DNA from: Strigamia acuminata
Lineage: Eukaryota > Arthropoda > Chilopoda > Geophilomorpha > Linotaeniidae
DNA: 64,000 nt
Assembly (NCBI GenBank): GCA_949358305.1
Contig: OX442315.1
Coordinates: 10,070,427-10,134,426, forward strand
Reading direction: 5' to 3'
This document shows, one piece after another, positions 35,297 to 47,100 of the stretch. The position numbers and the translations under genes were made by a program. The notes beneath the pieces were generated by a model. That model did no database searches. It saw only the letters and a program-made list of their open reading frames with translations, and was not told where the DNA came from. Numbering within the stretch: position 1 is the stretch's first letter; each line of letters begins with the position of its first letter.

Positions 35297-35808
35297 TTGT
35301 TCGTTGGGAGGAAGTCCAGAACACTTGCAAGTCTCGCTGCGACTTCATGGACGACATGAAGAACTTCTTTGACTCCGCCGGCAACTTACAAAACTGGCTC
35401 GAACAGAAAGACAAAATGATGGCCGTGCTTGGCCCCGTCGCATCCGAGCCGCGCCTGGTCGTGAACCAAGTGCAACAAGTCGAAGTCCTGCGCGAAGAAC
35501 TCGCCGCGCAGCAACCGCAGCTGAACCGCCTCAACGGATACGGCGAAGCGGCGCTCGACAAGTGCTCGCCGACCAGCCCCGACGGCCGACGAATCAACGC
35601 CACCTTAAACACCCTCAACGACCACTGGAACAAACTCATGGCGCAGCTGGACGAGCGCGAGAACAACCTGGAGGCCGTTAGCGGCTCCAACCGCGATTTC
35701 TACACCAAAATCAACCAATTGCAGGAAAATCTGCAGAAAATCAGCGACGATTTCGACAATCTCGGCGATATCGGACCCAATAAAGAATTGCAGTTGAATA
35801 AATTGAGG
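35297..35808 (+). CDS. shot: Spectraplakin exon: spectrin repeats
   Basis: 512 bp, phase 2 in and phase 0 out, acceptor TTTTAG, donor AGG|GTAAGA. The helix-A landmark is AGNLQNWLEQKDKMM; the second helix set ends GPNKELQLNKLR. GC-rich codons. Confidence 0.85.
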
Positions 35809-35890
35809 GTAAGATATTGAATAGTTTTGTTTGGGGTTTTTATTATTAAAAATCGATTAATTTAATGTTTTTGTATTTTTTTTTTTTTAG

Positions 35891-36053
35891 AATCTTGAGG
35901 ATCAATTGGAGAATCAGAGACCGTTGTTGGCCGATGTTGAGAGTCTAGGCGAAGAACTGTGCAACATTTTGGAGGATTCGACCTCCAAGAACGAAATTAA
36001 AAGCAAATTGACGAACCTGGAAAAGACCTACAACCAATTAACGAAGAAAATTG
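35891..36053 (+). CDS. shot: Spectraplakin exon: spectrin helices
   Basis: 163 bp, phase 0 in and phase 1 out, donor AAATTG|GTATTT. Sequence NLEDQLENQRPLLADVESLG continues the repeat begun in the previous exon. Confidence 0.83.
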
Positions 36054-36790
36054 GTATTTTACTTAGAAATTTTGAATTTTTCTTAGAAATTTTGAATTTT
36101 TCTTAGAAATTTTGAGTTTTTCTTAGAAATTTTGAATTTTTCTTAGAAATTTTGAATTTTTCTTAGAAATTATGAAATTTCTTTTGAAGTTTTGAATTTT
36201 TTTATAAAATTTTGAATTTTTTTATGAAATTTTGAATTTTTCTATGAAATTTTGATTTTTTTCTATGAAATTTTGATTTTTTTCTATGAAATTTTGATTT
36301 TTTTCTATAAAATTTTGAATTTTTCTATAAAATTTTGAATTTTTCTATAAAATTTTGAAATTTTCTATGAAATTTCGAATTTTTCTATGAAATTTCGAAT
36401 TTTTCTATAAAATTTCGAATTTTTCTATGAAATTTTGATTTTTTCTATGAAATTTTGAATTTTTCTATGAAATTTTGAATTTTTCTATGAAATTTTGATT
36501 TTTTCTATGAAATTTTGAATTTTTCTATGAAATTTTGAATTTTTCTATAAAATTTCGAATTTTTCTATGAAATTTTGATTTTTTCTATGAAATTTTGAAT
36601 TTTTCTATGAAATTTACTTAGAATTTTACTTCAAAATTTTAAATTTTACTTCAAAATTTTAAATTTTACTTAGGAATTTTTAATTTAACTTAGAAATTTT
36701 GAATTTTACTTAAAAATTTTGAATTTTACTTAAAAATTTTGAATTTTTCGTACAAATTTTGAACATTTTTTTTTACAAATTTTGAATTTT
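36054..36790 (+). repeat. Intronic satellite, 18-19-bp TTTCTATGAAATTTTGAAT units
   Basis: Nearly the whole intron 36054-36873 is a tandem array. Units start as TTTCTTAGAAATTTTGAAT, shift to TTTCTATGAAATTTTGAAT from about 36230, then return to an ACTTAGAAATTTTGAATTTT variant. The array starts immediately after the donor site. Confidence 0.85.
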
Positions 36791-36873
36791 ATTTACAAAT
36801 TTGGAATGTTTTGAATTCTCAATGCAAATTCACAAATTCTAACAATTTTTTATTATTACCATCACAACTTCAG

Positions 36874-37518
36874 ACAATCGCAAAGCCGAATTGGAATCGA
36901 CGCTTCGCGAAACCAAAGTCTTCGAGGACAAATGCCAGGAAATGCAGGACTGGATCGAAGATTTCCAACACACTGTCCTGCGCGACTTACACGTCTCCGC
37001 CGACAAAGACATGGTGCGCAAACAAGTGCAGGAGTACGAGCCCGTGTACCGCGAAGTGCTCGACAAGGAACACGAAGTGCACATGCTGCTCAACAAGGGA
37101 CAGGACGCGCTGGCCAAAACACCTGCCAAGGACGCCCAGGTGCTGCGCGACAAGTTGTCCGTCATGAAGACGCGCTGGGAGCGGCTGAAGAAGGAGGCCG
37201 TGGACCGCAACACGCGGCTGCAGAACGCCAACGAGCAGGCCAAGAAGTTCCACTCGCTGCTGGACAAGTTCGCGCCGTGGTTGGGCCAGGCGGAGCAGAA
37301 GCTCGTCAACTTGCGGCCGCTGAGTTATAAGAAGAACGAGTTGGATAAGCAGGCGAGGGAGATCCAGGCGTTTAGGAATGATTTGTCGCGACACAGTCAG
37401 GAGTACGACACGGTTAGGTCTCACGGAGACACGCTGATTAATATGGCGGATATCGATCAGGAGGTTGTCCAGGAGATTTTGGATGAGTTGAGGGACCGGT
37501 GGAATAGGTTGAATGCTG
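36874..37518 (+). CDS. shot: Spectraplakin exon: two spectrin repeats
   Basis: 645 bp, phase 2 in and phase 1 out, acceptor CTTCAG, donor CTG|GTGAGT. Helix-A landmarks are CQEMQDWIEDFQHTV and DKFAPWLGQAEQKL. Confidence 0.86.
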
Positions 37519-37579
37519 GTGAGTGCAATTGAGAGATGAGTGAAGTGTATGTTTTAATTATTACTCCGTATTATTTAAT

Positions 37580-38790
37580 TGCTGTTTTTGCATTAAAAAT
37601 TGATGTTTTTGGATTAAAAATTGATGTTTTTGCATCAAAATTGATGTTTTTGGATTAAAAATTGATGTTTTTGGGTTAAAAATTGATGTTTTTGCATCAA
37701 AATTGATGTTTTTGCATCAAAATTGTTGTTTTTGCATCAAAATTGATGTTTTTGCATCAAAATTGATGTTTTTGCATCAAAATTGATGTTTTTGCATCAA
37801 AATTGATGTTTTTGCATCAAAATTGATGTTTTTGCATCAAAATTGATGTTTTTGCATCAAAAGTTGATGTTTTTGAATCAAAAGTTGATGTTTTTGCAAC
37901 AAAAATTGATGTTTTTGCAACAAAAATTGATGTTTTTGCATCAAGAAATGGCTATTTTTGCATAAAAATCGACGTTTTTGCATCAAAAATTGTTGTTTTT
38001 GCATTAAGAAATGGCTATTTTTGCATCACAAATCGACTTTTTTGCATCAAAAATTGTTGTTTTTGCATTAAGAAATGGCTATTTTAGCATCAAAAATTGA
38101 CGTTTTTGCATCAAAAATTGACGTTTTTGCATCAAAAATTGACGTTTTTGCATCAAAAATTGACGTTTTTGCATCAAAAATTGACTTTTTTGCATCAAAA
38201 ATTGTTGTTTTTGCATTAAGAAATGGCTATTTTTGCATCACAAATCGACTTTTTTGCATCAAAAATTGTTGTTTTTGCATTAAGAAATGGCTATTTTAGC
38301 ATCAAAAATTGACATTTTTGCATCAAAAATTGACGTTTTTGCATCAAAAATTGACGTTTTTGCATCAAAAATTGACGTTTTTGCATCAAAAATTGACGTT
38401 TTTGCATCAAAAATTGACTTTTTTGCATCAAAAATTGTTGTTTTTGCATTAAGAAATGGCTATTTTTGCATCACAAATCGACTTTTTTGCATCAAAAATT
38501 GTTGTTTTTGCATTAAGAAATGGCTATTTTAGCATCAAAAATTGACATTTTTGCATCAAAAATTGACGTTTTTGCATCAAAAATTGACGTTTTTGCATCA
38601 AAAATTGACGTTTTTGCATCAAAAATTGACGTTTTTGCATCAAAAATTGACGTTTTTGCATCAAAAATTGACGTTTTTGCATCAAAAATTGACGTTTTTG
38701 CATTAAGAAATGGCTATTTTTGCATCACAAATCGACTTTTTTGCATCAAAAATTGACGTTTTTGCATCAAAAATGACTGTTTTTACAACA
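37580..38790 (+). repeat. Intronic satellite, 20/21-bp TTTTTGCATCAAAATTGATG with higher-order units
   Basis: From 37590 to 37860 about thirteen 20-bp units read TTTTTGCATCAAAATTGATG. From about 38070 the unit is 21 bp (one more A) and is arranged in higher-order blocks of about 212 and 233 bp, each starting AGAAATGGCTATTTTAGCATC (near 38069, 38281 and 38514). The 21-bp unit keeps a frame open, so three ORFs of 74-81 codons appear that are not genes. Confidence 0.88.
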
Positions 38791-38822
38791 TTTTTTATTT
38801 TTAAACATTTTTTTTATTGCAG

Positions 38823-39208
38823 ATGCGGGTGATCGTTCGCACAGCATCGAAGACATCCTGCAACGCCTCGGCGACTTCAACGACAACTTGCGCGACCTGC
38901 AACACGGCTTGCAGCGCTGCGAAGACCGCCTGGCGTCCCACGACTCGCTCGGCGATGCCGCCAAAGACCCCAAATTACTCGAACGAATGCGAGCGCTTCT
39001 GCGCGAGACCGAGGCGATGGCCACCGGAGTCGACTCCGTCAAAGACGTCGCCGACGGACTCGTAATGGACGCTCCGTCCGAATCCGACACTGCACACATC
39101 AAGAAATCGGTCGGAGACGCCGACGACAGGTTCCGCCAACTCACCAAAAGCCTCGAGGAACGCTGCTCGGGATTGGAATCCGCGTCGCACGCCGTCGCCC
39201 AATTCAAC
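38823..39208 (+). CDS. shot: Spectraplakin exon: spectrin-like helices
   Basis: 386 bp, phase 2 in and phase 0 out, acceptor ATTGCAG, donor AAC|GTAATT. Encodes DAGDRSHSIEDILQRLGDF and further heptads. No helix-A Trp is visible, so this repeat is diverged. Confidence 0.82.
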
Positions 39209-39265
39209 GTAATTTCGCGCTTATTCCGATTAAATTCCAGCTATTAATCAATCAATTGTAATTAG

Positions 39266-39706
39266 GAGCAAGTGAAGAGCGTCCACCACGATCTGACGTC
39301 ACTCGAGGAGGGTCTGGACGCCATGGGGCCCGTCGGGAGGGACCCGAACGTGGTGAAGAAGCAGGTGGACGAGATGAAGAAGTTCCTCAACTCGATCGAC
39401 AGCGAGAAGGGCGACCTGGACGACCTGGAGCGCACGGCGCGCGACATGATCGACCGCGGCTTCGCGCCCGACCCGAAGGGGCTCAAGAAGCAGATGGAGA
39501 GCCTGCGCAGACAGCTGGCGCGCATCGAGGACCGGGCGCAGGCGCGGGATAAGGATTTGGACGCCATGTTGAATAAGCTGACGAACTTCTACGACGATTA
39601 CGACATGGTGACGGGAGAGATCGAGGGAGGAGTGAAGGAGGAGAAGTCGTTTAAGCCGATTGGCGGCGATATTGATACGGTGAAGGCGCAGAAAGAGGAG
39701 TTTAAG
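39266..39706 (+). CDS. shot: Spectraplakin exon: spectrin-like helices
   Basis: 147 codons, phase 0, acceptor AATTAG, donor AAG|GTGAGG. Encodes EQVKSVHHDLTSLEEGLDAM and highly charged helices. The 57-bp intron before it is the shortest seen. Confidence 0.83.
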
Positions 39707-39767
39707 GTGAGGGTTGTGGGTTTGTTGGGGTTTGGTTTTGTTTGATTTGTCTGTTTGTTTGTTTTAG

Positions 39768-39929
39768 ATGTTTTGCAAGAGACATATGGAGCCTTTGGGG
39801 AAGCAGCTGGATGATATGAATAAGGTGGGACAGGGTTTGATTCAGTCGGCGGCGTCGAATGTGAGCACGCAGAATTTGGAGTCGGATTTGGAGAAGATGA
39901 ACGATAAGTGGAACGATTTGAAGGAAAAG
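39768..39929 (+). CDS. shot: Spectraplakin exon: spectrin-like helices
   Basis: 54 codons, phase 0, acceptor TTTTAG, donor AAG|GTGAGG. Encodes MFCKRHMEPLGKQLDDMNK through KMNDKWNDLKEK, a typical helix C end. Confidence 0.82.
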
Positions 39930-40479
39930 GTGAGGTTGGGTGCGGAGGAGGGGGTTTGGGTGGTTCGGATTAATGAATGTTTTGCGGCAGATATTTTTTC
40001 CTTTTAAAAACCCCCGTTATGCCTATAAGTATAGTGGAAAACTTCTAACTTTACTGGAGCTTAGGTCGCCAATCGGGTGGTTTTTCACTATTTACGTCAC
40101 TGAATAAAAATGTGGATTATCAACGATCTGTTTTGCCGCCATTTTGAATTGTTCGCTTCATTTACGCATGGAGCACATGTTGCGGTTTATCTAATTTTTT
40201 CTGCTTTGAATTTATTTAAATTTACAATAATAAAGTTGCAGAATTGTATTTAAATATTTAAAAAGACGAATTCTTTATTTTTATGCTAACTAGACAATGC
40301 TAGTTTTGGTGATCATCACGTGATGTGTATAAGGTTAAGTCTAATTTTGTAACTATAACGTGAAACTTTAACCGCAACCGAAACTTGTTTAATACTTTTA
40401 TCTTACACTAAATATAGTGTAAAAAATTTCATAATTGTAAGGGAAAAGTACCTGTCGCAAACTGTAATGTTTTTTTTTT

Positions 40480-40935
40480 AATTTTATGAATTTTGATTCA
40501 GATTTTTGAAATTTGGTTTGAATTTAGTGGAATTGATTAAATTTCATGAAAATTTAGTGGAATTGATGAAATTTCAGAAAAATTTATCAAAAATTGATGA
40601 AATTTCAGAAAAATTTATCAAAAATTGATGAAATTTCAGAAAAATTCATCAAAAATTGATGAAATTTCAGAAAAATTTATTAAAAATTGATAAAATTTTA
40701 TGAAAATTTATCAAAATTCATGCAATTTTTATCATAATTTATCAGAAATTGATGGAGTTTTATTAAAATTTATCATGAATTGATGAAATTTTATTAGATT
40801 TTTTTTTTAATTTGATGAAATTTATCAAAAAATGCTAACATTTTTTGACTTTTTTTTAATTAAAACTTGATGAAATTTTATTTTATTTTTTATTAAAAAT
40901 TGATAAAATTTTATTAGGTTTACCAAATTTAACAA
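40480..40935 (+). repeat. Intronic satellite, about 31-bp ATTGATGAAATTTCAGAAAAATTTATCAAAA units
   Basis: The 3' half of the intron 39930-41038 holds a degenerate array; the best preserved copies lie at 40560-40690. The 5' half (39930-40480) shows nothing recognised. Confidence 0.78.
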
Positions 40936-41038
40936 ATTTTACTTACATCCAAAAATTTCTTCAAATCTGGGCTTAGTGCAGTTTAAGAAGCACGTGTAAA
41001 TCCATCTAACTTTGCCACTTTCTCTTCCCATTTTGCAG

Positions 41039-41863
41039 TTAAACGAACGAGAACGTCGCCTCGACGTCGCATTGCTCCAAAGCGGCAAATACCAAGAAGC
41101 CCTCCAAGGATTCCTCCAATGGCTCAACGACACCGAGGACATGGTCGCGCACCAGAAAGCCCCGTCCGCCGACTACAAAGTGGTCAAAGCCCAACTCCAG
41201 GAACAAAAATTCCTCAACAAAATGCTCCTGGACCGACAGAACAGCATGTCGTCCCTCTTCCAAATGGGCGAAGAAATCGCGTCCAACGCCGACGCGTCCG
41301 AGCGCCACCAGGTCGAGACTCAGCTCAACGACCTCGTGCAGCGTTTCGACGGCCTCACGACCACCGCCCAGGAGCGCATGGAGAACCTCGAGAAGACGCT
41401 GCCGATCGCCAAGGAGTTCCAGGACAAATTCACGCCGCTGGTCGACTGGGTGGACCGCACCGAGAAGAAACTGGCCAGCATGGAGACGATCGCGACCGAC
41501 GAGAAGAAGATCCAGAAGCAGATCGCGCAGCACCAGAATCTGCACGACGACATCTTGGGACACAAGCCGGCGTTCGACCAGCTGGCGGACGTGGCGCAGG
41601 TGCTGATGAGTCTGGTCGGCGACGACGAGGCGCAGAATCTGGCGGACAAGCTGCAGGATTTGACGGATAAGTACTCGAAGGTGGTGGAGGACAGCGAGAA
41701 TCTGGGGCTGTTTTTGGCGCAGTCCAAGGAGGGATTGGGTCATTTCTCGCTCCATTTGCACGATTTGTTGGCGTGGATCGATGAGATGGAGCACAGGTTG
41801 ACGAGGTTCAGAGTGCTGTCGGTGTTTGTGGATAAGTTGCAGGATCAGTTGGATGAGTTGACG
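41039..41863 (+). CDS. shot: Spectraplakin exon: spectrin repeats
   Basis: 275 codons, phase 0, acceptor TTTTGCAG, donor ACG|GTAAGT. Helix-A landmarks are LQGFLQWLNDTEDMV, FTPLVDWVDRTEKKL and LHDLLAWIDEMEHRL. GC-rich codon use. Confidence 0.87.
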
Positions 41864-42348
41864 GTAAGTCGATTTAAATTTTTGGGATGTACCGGATGAG
41901 TTGTCCAGTGTTGTATCTCGTTCACTAAATTGTCGACTCGTTCGCGTTTACTACAATTTTTTTTGAAGTGAACTAAGTTCAAGTTCATGAACTTGAATCA
42001 AAAGTTGACGTTCATTTTTCGGATTTTTTTTTTTTTTTAGAAATTTAAAATATTTTTTGTTACATTTTGGGGATTGCAGATGACAAAAGTACACTTTTTG
42101 TTTAGTGTAACAGTGGGTTTCGTCGCTTTGACGGCTGTTTTTGTTGTAAAAAGTGATTAGAATTGAATATTTTGATGGTGAAAACGTCGTCTAAACATTT
42201 AAACTGACATTTTTGCAATGTTTTCATCATCAAACATGGTGAACGTGGACTTCGTTCAAGTTCACTCCTAAAAGTGAACAAAGTTTGAATTTTTCGTTCA
42301 TGAACGCGAACTATTGGTTTGCGTTTGATACGACACTGGAGTTGTCCC

Positions 42349-42520
42349 ATGAGCCAAGGATAACATGAACACGTATCCATATATTCAGAGCATTTTGTCA
42401 CTGTGTTGTGGGATGACAACAGGCAACAAACATGCTTAGTTGGCAAGCACGCCATGACACGTGATTGCTGTCATCCAATCAGCGCACAGAACCACGAATC
42501 AATAGGAAATAACACACGTT
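42349..42520. repeat. Dispersed repeat, copy 1
   Basis: This stretch (AGGATAACATGAACACGTATCC ... CAAACATGCTTAGTTGG ... ATGACACGTGATTGCTG ... CGAATCAATAGGAAATAACACACG) recurs at 50575-50731 plus 51302-51320, interrupted there by an inserted element. It is an interspersed family of unknown type. Confidence 0.72.
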
Positions 42521-43247
42521 ACGTTATTCTTGGTTCATGGTTATACCTTACAGCAAAATTGCAATGTATTGCAGATTTTGCGACTTGTTATTGTAAGAAA
42601 ATTGCAATACGGAAACTTCTCGGAATTTGAACAAGTATAGTTCCAAGAACTTATTCCTACGTCGAATTGTTTTAAGGTCCAGCAATGGTGTACAATTAAT
42701 AAAAGTACAGTTAAACAACATTCAACAACAATAAAAGCATGGGTTTTGTGCTCAGACTGCCAGACGAGTAAACTAACATATGCATTGTACACATTTGAAG
42801 TTTGTAACTCGGATGTTCTTAAGCTGGGGAGTTTCTGTACAGTGCACTCTGCGTAGCCTGGACATAGTGCCGTCCAGACAGGTTTGGAGGTTCCGACATA
42901 CATAGCTATGTTAAATCCTCACCCCCACAATTTTCTAGGACCCACTTTATGTTTGCCAGGCTATACAAAGTACACTGTAGCTTTAGGTTATAAATTTTGC
43001 GATATATTGTAATAAAGTTTGCAAATCATTGCAAATTTTGCGATATATTGTAAAAAGACTGCAAATCATTGCAAATTTTGCGATATATTGTAAAAAGACT
43101 GCAAATCATTGCAAATTTTGCGATATATTGTAAAAAGACTGCGAATCATTGCAAATTTTGCGATATATTGTAAAAAGACTGCAAATCATTGCAAATTTTG
43201 CGATTTAATATGAAAAAAGTGCAATATATTACAAATTTTGCGATTTA

Positions 43248-43640
43248 CCGTATAACCTCGCGTACAGTGCGAAATATTTATTACGATTTTAGGACCTCTA
43301 ATTGGGGGGGTCGCACTATACGCGCATAACAAAAAAAATTAATAAAAAAATGTTTCGTACATATTACGGACGTATAACGTACGTATTACGAACATATAAC
43401 TTACGTTTATCCATGTTATATGTGTGTATATTGTATATATATGTGCTGTTAGGGTTATCAAACCAACAATCTAACATTTTCTTTTAAATAAATAATCTTT
43501 TTTTTTGTCATTTTGCATTGTTGTGGTACAAAATTACCAACTCGCATTATACGCGCGTACACCATTTTTTACAATAATGGCGCCTTAAAATGGGGGGGTC
43601 GCATTATACGCAGGGTCGCACTGTAAGCGAGGTTATACGG
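43248..43640. mobile_element. TA-flanked MITE (CCGTATAACCTCGC ends)
   Basis: Terminal inverted repeats CCGTATAACCTCGC / GCGAGGTTATACGG, extended by a TCGCACT-type subterminal match, flanked by TA on both sides (43246-43247 and 43641-43642). 393 bp, no transposase. The TA target duplication fits a Tc1/mariner-type non-autonomous element. Confidence 0.82.
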
Positions 43641-43663
43641 TAATATGTGAAAATTGCAATATA

Positions 43664-43847
43664 CAGTCGAAACTCTTTGTAACGAATCGCGATATAACAA
43701 ATTATCGATATAACGAATACCTAAAAATGGCTGGTTTGGTTGGCTGGCCATAGAACATCATGTTAAAAAACTTTGATATAACGAATCCTCGTTATAACGA
43801 ATCGATTTTTCGGGTCCCTTGCGGTTCGTTATAAAGAGTTTCGACTG
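43664..43847. mobile_element. TA-flanked MITE (CAGTCGAAACTC ends)
   Basis: 184 bp with terminal inverted repeats CAGTCGAAACTCTTTGTAAC / GTTATAAAGAGTTTCGACTG and TA on both sides. Ends and size resemble pogo/Tigger-type non-autonomous elements of the Tc1/mariner superfamily. Confidence 0.82.
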
Positions 43848-44175
43848 TATTGCAAATTTTGCGATTTAATATGAGAAAATTGCAATATATTGCAAATTTG
43901 GCGATTTAATATGAGAAAATTGCAATATATTGCAAATTTTGCGATTTAATATGGGAAAATTGCAATATATTGCAAATTTTGCGATTTAATATGAGAAAAT
44001 TGCAATATATTGCAAATTTTCCGATTTAATATGGGAAAATTGCAATATATTGCAATTTTTTTTTATTATATCGTATGTCAGTATACAGTATATTGAAATA
44101 AAATTGCAAGTATTGCAAATTTTGCAGTAGGTAAATTGCAATAACATTTAATATCCACTTTGTAAATCTTGTCAG

Positions 44176-47100
44176 GAAATCACCGAAGAAATCGCCGACC
44201 ACCAACAGCAGGTGGAAGGAGTGATCGCCAACGGACACGAGATCATGAAACACAGCACCGGCGACGACGCCCTCCTCGTCAAAGAAAAACTGGACACGCT
44301 CCAGCAACGCTTCCTCGAGATGACCAACCGCGCCGCCGACCTCCTCCGACACGCCCAGGAAGCCCTCCCGCTCTCCCAACAATTCCACCAATCCCACAGC
44401 CGACTCGTCGAGTGGCTCATCGAAGTCGAGGCCCAACTGCCCTCCATCGACAGCACCGGACTCGTCTCCCAGGACAAAGAAATCCAGCGTCTCGAAGCCG
44501 AGATCCAAGAATTCCGACCGATCCTCGAGAACGTGAACCACGTCGGGCCCCAACTCTGCCAGATAAGCCCCGGCGAGGGCGCCTCGACCGTCGAGACCCT
44601 CATGTCGCGCGACAACAAGCGATTCGACGCCATCTGCGAGCAAATCCAACGCCGCGCCGAGCGGATCCAACTGTCCAAACAGCGCTCGGCGGAAGTGATC
44701 GGCGACATCGAGGAGTTCCTCGACTGGTTCCGCGACGTCGAGAGGCAGATCGTGGAGGCCGACCCGGTCGTGCCCGATCCCGACCAGCTGCAGATGCTCC
44801 TCAAGGAGCACAAGGCGCTCAACGACGACATCAACAGCCAGAAAGGACGCGTCCGAGACGTGTTTTCCACGGCGAAGAAGGTGATGCGCGAGCAGACGTC
44901 CAACGAGAACATGCCCTTCATCCACGAGAAGTTGAACAACTTGAAGGAACTCATTTCGCGCGTCTCGCAGGTCAGCTCGGACCGGCTGAGCGCGCTCGAG
45001 CAAGCGCTGCCGTTGGCGGAGCACTTTTACGACACGCATCTGGAGCTCGTGCAGTGGATGGACGAGCTGGAGCAGGAGGCGATGCTGCTCGGCACACCCG
45101 TGGCGAACGCCACGCAGATCAAAAAGCAGCAGGACAAGACGAAGACGTTGTTGCAGTCGATTGCGGAGCACAAGCCGTTGCTGGACAAGCTGAACAAGAC
45201 GGGCGCGGCGCTGGTCAAGCTGTGCGGCGAGGAGGAGTGCGGCAAGGTGCGGGGGATACTCGACGCCGACAATGCGCGCTACGGGGGACTGAAGGTGGGC
45301 ATCCGCGAGCACCAGAACGCGCTGGAGCAGCTGATGCAGGAGACGTCGCAGTTTGCGGACAAGCTGGACGGTCTGCTCAACGCGCTGGCCAACACGGCCG
45401 ACCAGGTGAACAACGCCGAGCCCATCTCGGCGCACCCGGAGAAGATCCAGGAGCAGATCTCCGAGAACAAGGCCGTGGTGGAGGACCTGGACAAGCGGTC
45501 GACGGCGTTCGAGGCGGTGAAGCGCGCCGCCGACGAGGTGATCTCGAAGGCGGGCGGCACGCGCGACCCGGCCGTGCAGGACATCAAGAAGAAGCTGGAC
45601 AAGCTGAACAAACTGTGGGACCAGATCCAGTTCGTGACGGGCGACCGCGGCAAGTCGCTGGAGGACGCGATGGACGTGGCGGACCGCTTCTGGGACGAGC
45701 TGAACGCCGTGATGAACGCGCTTAAGGAGCTGCAGGACTCGTTGGCGTCGCAGGAGCCGGCCGCGGTCGAACCGCAGGCCATCCAGCAGCAGCAGGAGGC
45801 GCTGCACGAGCTGAAGCAGGAGATCGAGCAGACGAAGCCGGAGGTGGAGCAGTGCATGAAGAGCGGGCACAAGCTGATGACGCTGTGCGGCGAGCCGGAC
45901 AAGCCGGAGGTGAAGAAGAACATGGAGGACCTGGACCACGCGTGGGAGAACGTGACGACGCTGTACGCGCGCCGCGAGCAGAACCTGATCGAGGCGATGG
46001 AGAAGGCGATGAACTTCCACGACACGCTGCACAACATCCTGGAGTTCCTGGAGACGGCCGAGGACAAGTTCGGCGGCCTGGGCGCGCTCGGTTCGGACAT
46101 CGACGCGGTCAAGAGGCAGATCGCGCAGCTCAAGGAGTTCAAGTCGGAGGTGGACCCGCACATGGTGGAGGTGGAGGCGCTGAACCGACAGGCCCAGGAG
46201 CTGACGGAAAACACGTCGCCCGAACAGGCGCAGGCCATCAAGGAGCCGCTCAAGGACATCAACCGGCGGTGGGACGAGCTGCTGCGCGGGGTCGTGGAGC
46301 GGCAGAGGGAGCTGGAGCACGCGCTGCTCAAGCTCGGGCAGTTCCAGCACGCGCTCGACGAGCTCATCGTGTGGATCGCAAAGACCGAGCGCACGCTCAA
46401 GGGGATGAAGCCGGTGTTTGGCGATCCGCAGACGATCGAGGTGGAGCTGGCCAAGCTGAAGGTGCTCGTGAACGACATGCACGCGCACCAGAACAGCGTC
46501 GACACGCTCAACGACGCCGGCAGGCAGCTGATCGAGCAGGACCGGGGCAGCGAGGAGTCGAGCAAGACGCAGAAGAAGCTGACGGAGCTGAACACGCGCT
46601 GGACGGAGCTGCAGAAGTGCGCCTCGGACAGGCAGAGGGAGCTGGAGGACGCGCTCAAGGAGGGCCAGGCGTTCAACCAGGAGGTGCAGGACCTTTTGCT
46701 GTGGCTGAGCGACGTGGACTCGGTGCTGTCCACGTCGAAGCCCGTCGGGGGGCTGCCCGAGAGCGCGCGCGAGCAGCTGCATCGCTTCATGGAGGTGTAC
46801 AACGAGCTGGAGGCGACGCGGCCGAGGGTGGAGTCGATGCAGCAGCAGGGCGCCGAGTTTGTCAAGCGCAGCACGGAGGGCGCGGCCACGAACGTGCAGC
46901 ACAACCTCAAGACGCTGCGCCAGCGCTGGGAGAACGTGACGAACCGCGCGAACGACAAGAAGATCAAGCTGGAGATCGCGCTGAAAGAGGCGACGGAGTT
47001 CCACGAGGCGCTGCAGAGCTTCATCGACTGGCTGACGAGGGCCGAGCACTCGATCTCGGCGCTCAAGCCCGTGAGCAGGGTGATGGAGACGATCCTGGCG

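Larger units (their letters stand above)
43010..44075. repeat. 40-bp satellite array interrupted by two inserted elements
   Basis: Left part (43010-43200): about five units of exactly 40 bp, GCAAATCATTGCAAATTTTG followed by CGATATATTGTAAAAAGACT. Right part (43850-44070): about five 40-bp units of the related variant TGCAAATTTTGCGATTTAAT followed by ATGAGAAAATTGCAATATAT. Two TA-flanked inverted-repeat elements sit between them. Confidence 0.85.

Noticed and set aside
38075-38756. Three ORFs with the repeated ASKIDVF translation
   Set aside because: Artefact of a 21-bp intronic satellite that happens to lack stops.
43010-43200. CRISPR-like array (regular 40-bp repeats)
   Set aside because: There are no unique spacers; the whole unit repeats, and the context is a eukaryotic intron.
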